A stretch of DNA of 7,512 nt from Spirochaetales bacterium (lineage in GTDB: Bacteria; Spirochaetota; Spirochaetia; Sphaerochaetales; Sphaerochaetaceae). Of the stretch, positions 6,448 to 7,512 are shown piece after piece. The notes under the pieces were generated by a model. The model was not told the origin of the DNA. It ran no database searches and saw only the letters and a list, made by a program, of their open reading frames with translations. Every line of letters starts with the position of its first letter. Within the stretch, counting starts at the first letter, position 1. The stretch covers positions 1-7,512 of the forward strand of contig JALFCJ010000012.1 in the NCBI GenBank assembly GCA_022771185.1, in the 5' to 3' direction. Made by a program: the position numbers and the translations under genes.

Positions 6448-7110
6448 ATGATTTTGCAAGCCACTTGCGATTACTCGAACTCTACCGTAGCTGGTGGTTT
6501 GGATGTCCCCTCCAGGCTGGCAGATAGGTTTATTCCGTCCACTATCGCACTGAGCATCATCAAGTTTGGGCTGTTCAATGAGCATTCAACATCCTGGTTC
6601 TCCAATGCCCTTTCTCCTCTCGATACTTTCTCTACCCTACCCTTGGCAATTCTTTATTCCCTAAGTGATCACCTTATAAAGGTAATCATAAAAAACGGAG
6701 GCTCAATATCAATACGAAGAGATGAAGACATATATTTCTGCGAAAGTTTATTCTCTGTCTTGGAAAGAGAGGGAGTAACAGAAGATATTATATGCAATGA
6801 GGTGAAGAACATAATATTCAAGTCTCTCTCTTTGGGCCTGACAATGACTGACGATGAATGGAGAAAACTTGTATCTGATATTCTGTTCCATTCTAACGAA
6901 TACCCTAGAGACCGCTATTTGGAGCTCTGCAATTATGTTCTCTCCGTCCTGCCTTCCGAGGTTATTTCTCCAACAAATAATGAAGAAAGCCTATTGGAGA
7001 TTGCCGATTTTTATCTTGAAAAAGATGAGTGGAAAGAATTATTTGAAGAGATTGAAGAACTAGAAGAATACATCGAAGCCTATAGGGAAAATACCAATTG
7101 TAATATCTAA
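6448..7110 (+). CDS. Unrecognised protein with acidic C-terminus
   Basis: I do not recognise this 220-residue product. It has no signal peptide and no clear transmembrane helix. The first 70 residues are mixed hydrophobic and polar (GGLDVPSRLADRFIPSTIAL). The middle looks helical (SLFSVLEREGVTEDIICNEV). The last 32 residues contain 12 acidic residues (FEEIEELEEYIEAYREN), likely an acidic amphipathic helix. Total charge is clearly negative, as in some immunity, antitoxin or DNA-mimic proteins, but that is only a resemblance. The start is uncertain: ATG 6448 and TTG 6442 are both possible, neither has a Shine-Dalgarno sequence, and the next in-frame ATG is 6844. The first 170 nt are about 49% GC against about 32% in the last 100 nt, which may mean a chimeric or 5'-truncated gene. 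It ends directly at a hairpin and converges with the nuclease gene on the other strand. Confidence 0.6.
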   Translation: MILQATCDYSNSTVAGGLDVPSRLADRFIPSTIALSIIKFGLFNEHSTSWFSNALSPLDTFSTLPLAILYSLSDHLIKVIIKNGGSISIRRDEDIYFCESLFSVLEREGVTEDIICNEVKNIIFKSLSLGLTMTDDEWRKLVSDILFHSNEYPRDRYLELCNYVLSVLPSEVISPTNNEESLLEIADFYLEKDEWKELFEEIEELEEYIEAYRENTNCNI

Positions 7111-7142
7111 GGAAGAGTCATTAATGCAGTAATGACCCTTCC
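7111..7142. terminator. 12-bp hairpin between convergent genes
   Basis: GGAAG (7111-7115) pairs with CTTCC (7138-7142). After one A-C mismatch, GTCATTA (7117-7123) pairs with TAATGAC (7130-7136) around the loop ATGCAG. The stem begins at the base after the ORF stop codon. Neither strand shows a proper U-run afterwards (TGTGGCC on plus, TTAGATATTAC on minus), so it is a plausible but non-canonical terminator, placed where both converging transcripts should end. Confidence 0.5.
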
Positions 7143-7261
7143 TGTGGCCAAATTGAAACCATAGAAGAATTCTTCGAAGTATTTGCATTTGAGTTGTTTC
7201 CGTCAATCAAATTGCAATGTAAAACAACCCGCAGAATAAAAGTACTTGAGCGGAGGGAAGA

Positions 7262-7512
7262 TCAAAAATGGGGTGTCTTATAGTCGGACAGGAGTTTCTT
7301 CATCTCTAAGCCATGCTCTTTACTCGCCTCAGCAGTCCATTCCGATGTAGATGCAATATGCAGCATAAGTTCATACTTCAATGATTCAATTCTTTTCCCT
7401 TTGGCATTCTCTGCCTTATTTTTTGGAGGAAGATTGCTTTGTCTAGAATTTGATGAAGGTGTAATTAGAGCAAGATTCCCGAAATTGTTAAGCTCATTTT
7501 TCCACTCTTCAG
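7262..7512 (-). CDS. C-terminus of a DUF262/DUF1524 (GmrSD-type) nuclease-like protein, 5' part outside window
   Basis: The last 82 residues of a gene entering from the right edge. The order FGNLALITPSSNSRQSN (10-26), then a K-rich linker (PPKNKAENAKGKR), then IESLKYELML and a final W..E...EHGLEMKKLL matches the usual end of DUF1524 domains, where GNL.L...N...SN follows the HNH-type nuclease core. In DUF262-DUF1524 (GmrSD) proteins the N-terminal DUF262 domain hydrolyses NTP and the DUF1524 half cleaves modified phage DNA, giving type IV restriction. The catalytic HNH histidines and the DUF262 domain would lie beyond 7512, so activity cannot be judged. The frame is open from the edge to a TGA at 7264-7262. 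Assignment rests on one conserved block read by eye. A relative with DUF1524 fused to another domain is possible. Confidence 0.75.
   Translation of the reverse strand, partial: EEWKNELNNFGNLALITPSSNSRQSNLPPKNKAENAKGKRIESLKYELMLHIASTSEWTAEASKEHGLEMKKLLSDYKTPHF

Noticed and set aside
7164..7179. Overlapping palindromes GAAGAATTCTTC and CTTCGAAG
   Set aside because: Short palindromes lying in a non-coding gap between convergent genes, with no second copy or clear role.
7124..7282. Plus-strand open frame of about 52 codons reading IEEFFEVFAFELFPS and ending at 7282
   Set aside because: It has no ATG, overlaps the hairpin and the end of the opposite-strand nuclease gene, and shows no recognised family.

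Overview
The window looks like chromosomal DNA from a low-GC, probably strictly or facultatively anaerobic bacterium. It carries the oxygen-sensitive class III ribonucleotide reductase pair. Its genes have strong purine-rich ribosome binding sites (AAGGA, GAGG, GGAGG), which fits Bacillota (Clostridia-like) better than Bacteroidota. A spirochaete is not excluded, and no gene fixes the genus.

Layout. On the minus strand, 2686 down to 1, lies an nrdD-nrdG operon for anaerobic dNTP synthesis; nrdG runs off the left edge. The two genes are separated by 68 nt holding a strong hairpin. Upstream of nrdD is a very good NrdR-type box with a weaker partner 31 bp away, inside a cluster of nested palindromes. 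An AT-rich, A/T-tract-rich divergent intergenic region (2687-3231) follows. On the plus strand, 3232-5941, is a tightly coupled two-gene operon: a 12-helix GPH/MelB-type cation symporter, then, after a single base, an M20 metallopeptidase of the PM20D1/carboxypeptidase S type. Together they suggest uptake of a small amide-bonded substrate and its hydrolysis in the cytoplasm.

After 5941 the window becomes accessory in character. About 500 bp without a convincing gene (5942-6447) holds short inverted repeats, ORF-like debris and an 11-bp tandem repeat. Next is an unrecognised 220-residue ORF (6448-7110) with an acidic C-terminus and a GC-richer 5' end. At the right edge, on the minus strand, is the last 82 residues of a protein that reads like the C-terminus of a DUF262/DUF1524 (GmrSD-type) nuclease (7262-7512). 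This suggests that the right edge enters a defence or otherwise variable island. The unknown ORF and the nuclease gene converge on a 12-bp hairpin at 7111-7142.

I found no rRNA, tRNA, CRISPR array or intact insertion sequence. No wholly new system can be claimed. The least explained parts are the 6448-7110 ORF with its upstream repeats and the structured control region of nrdD.
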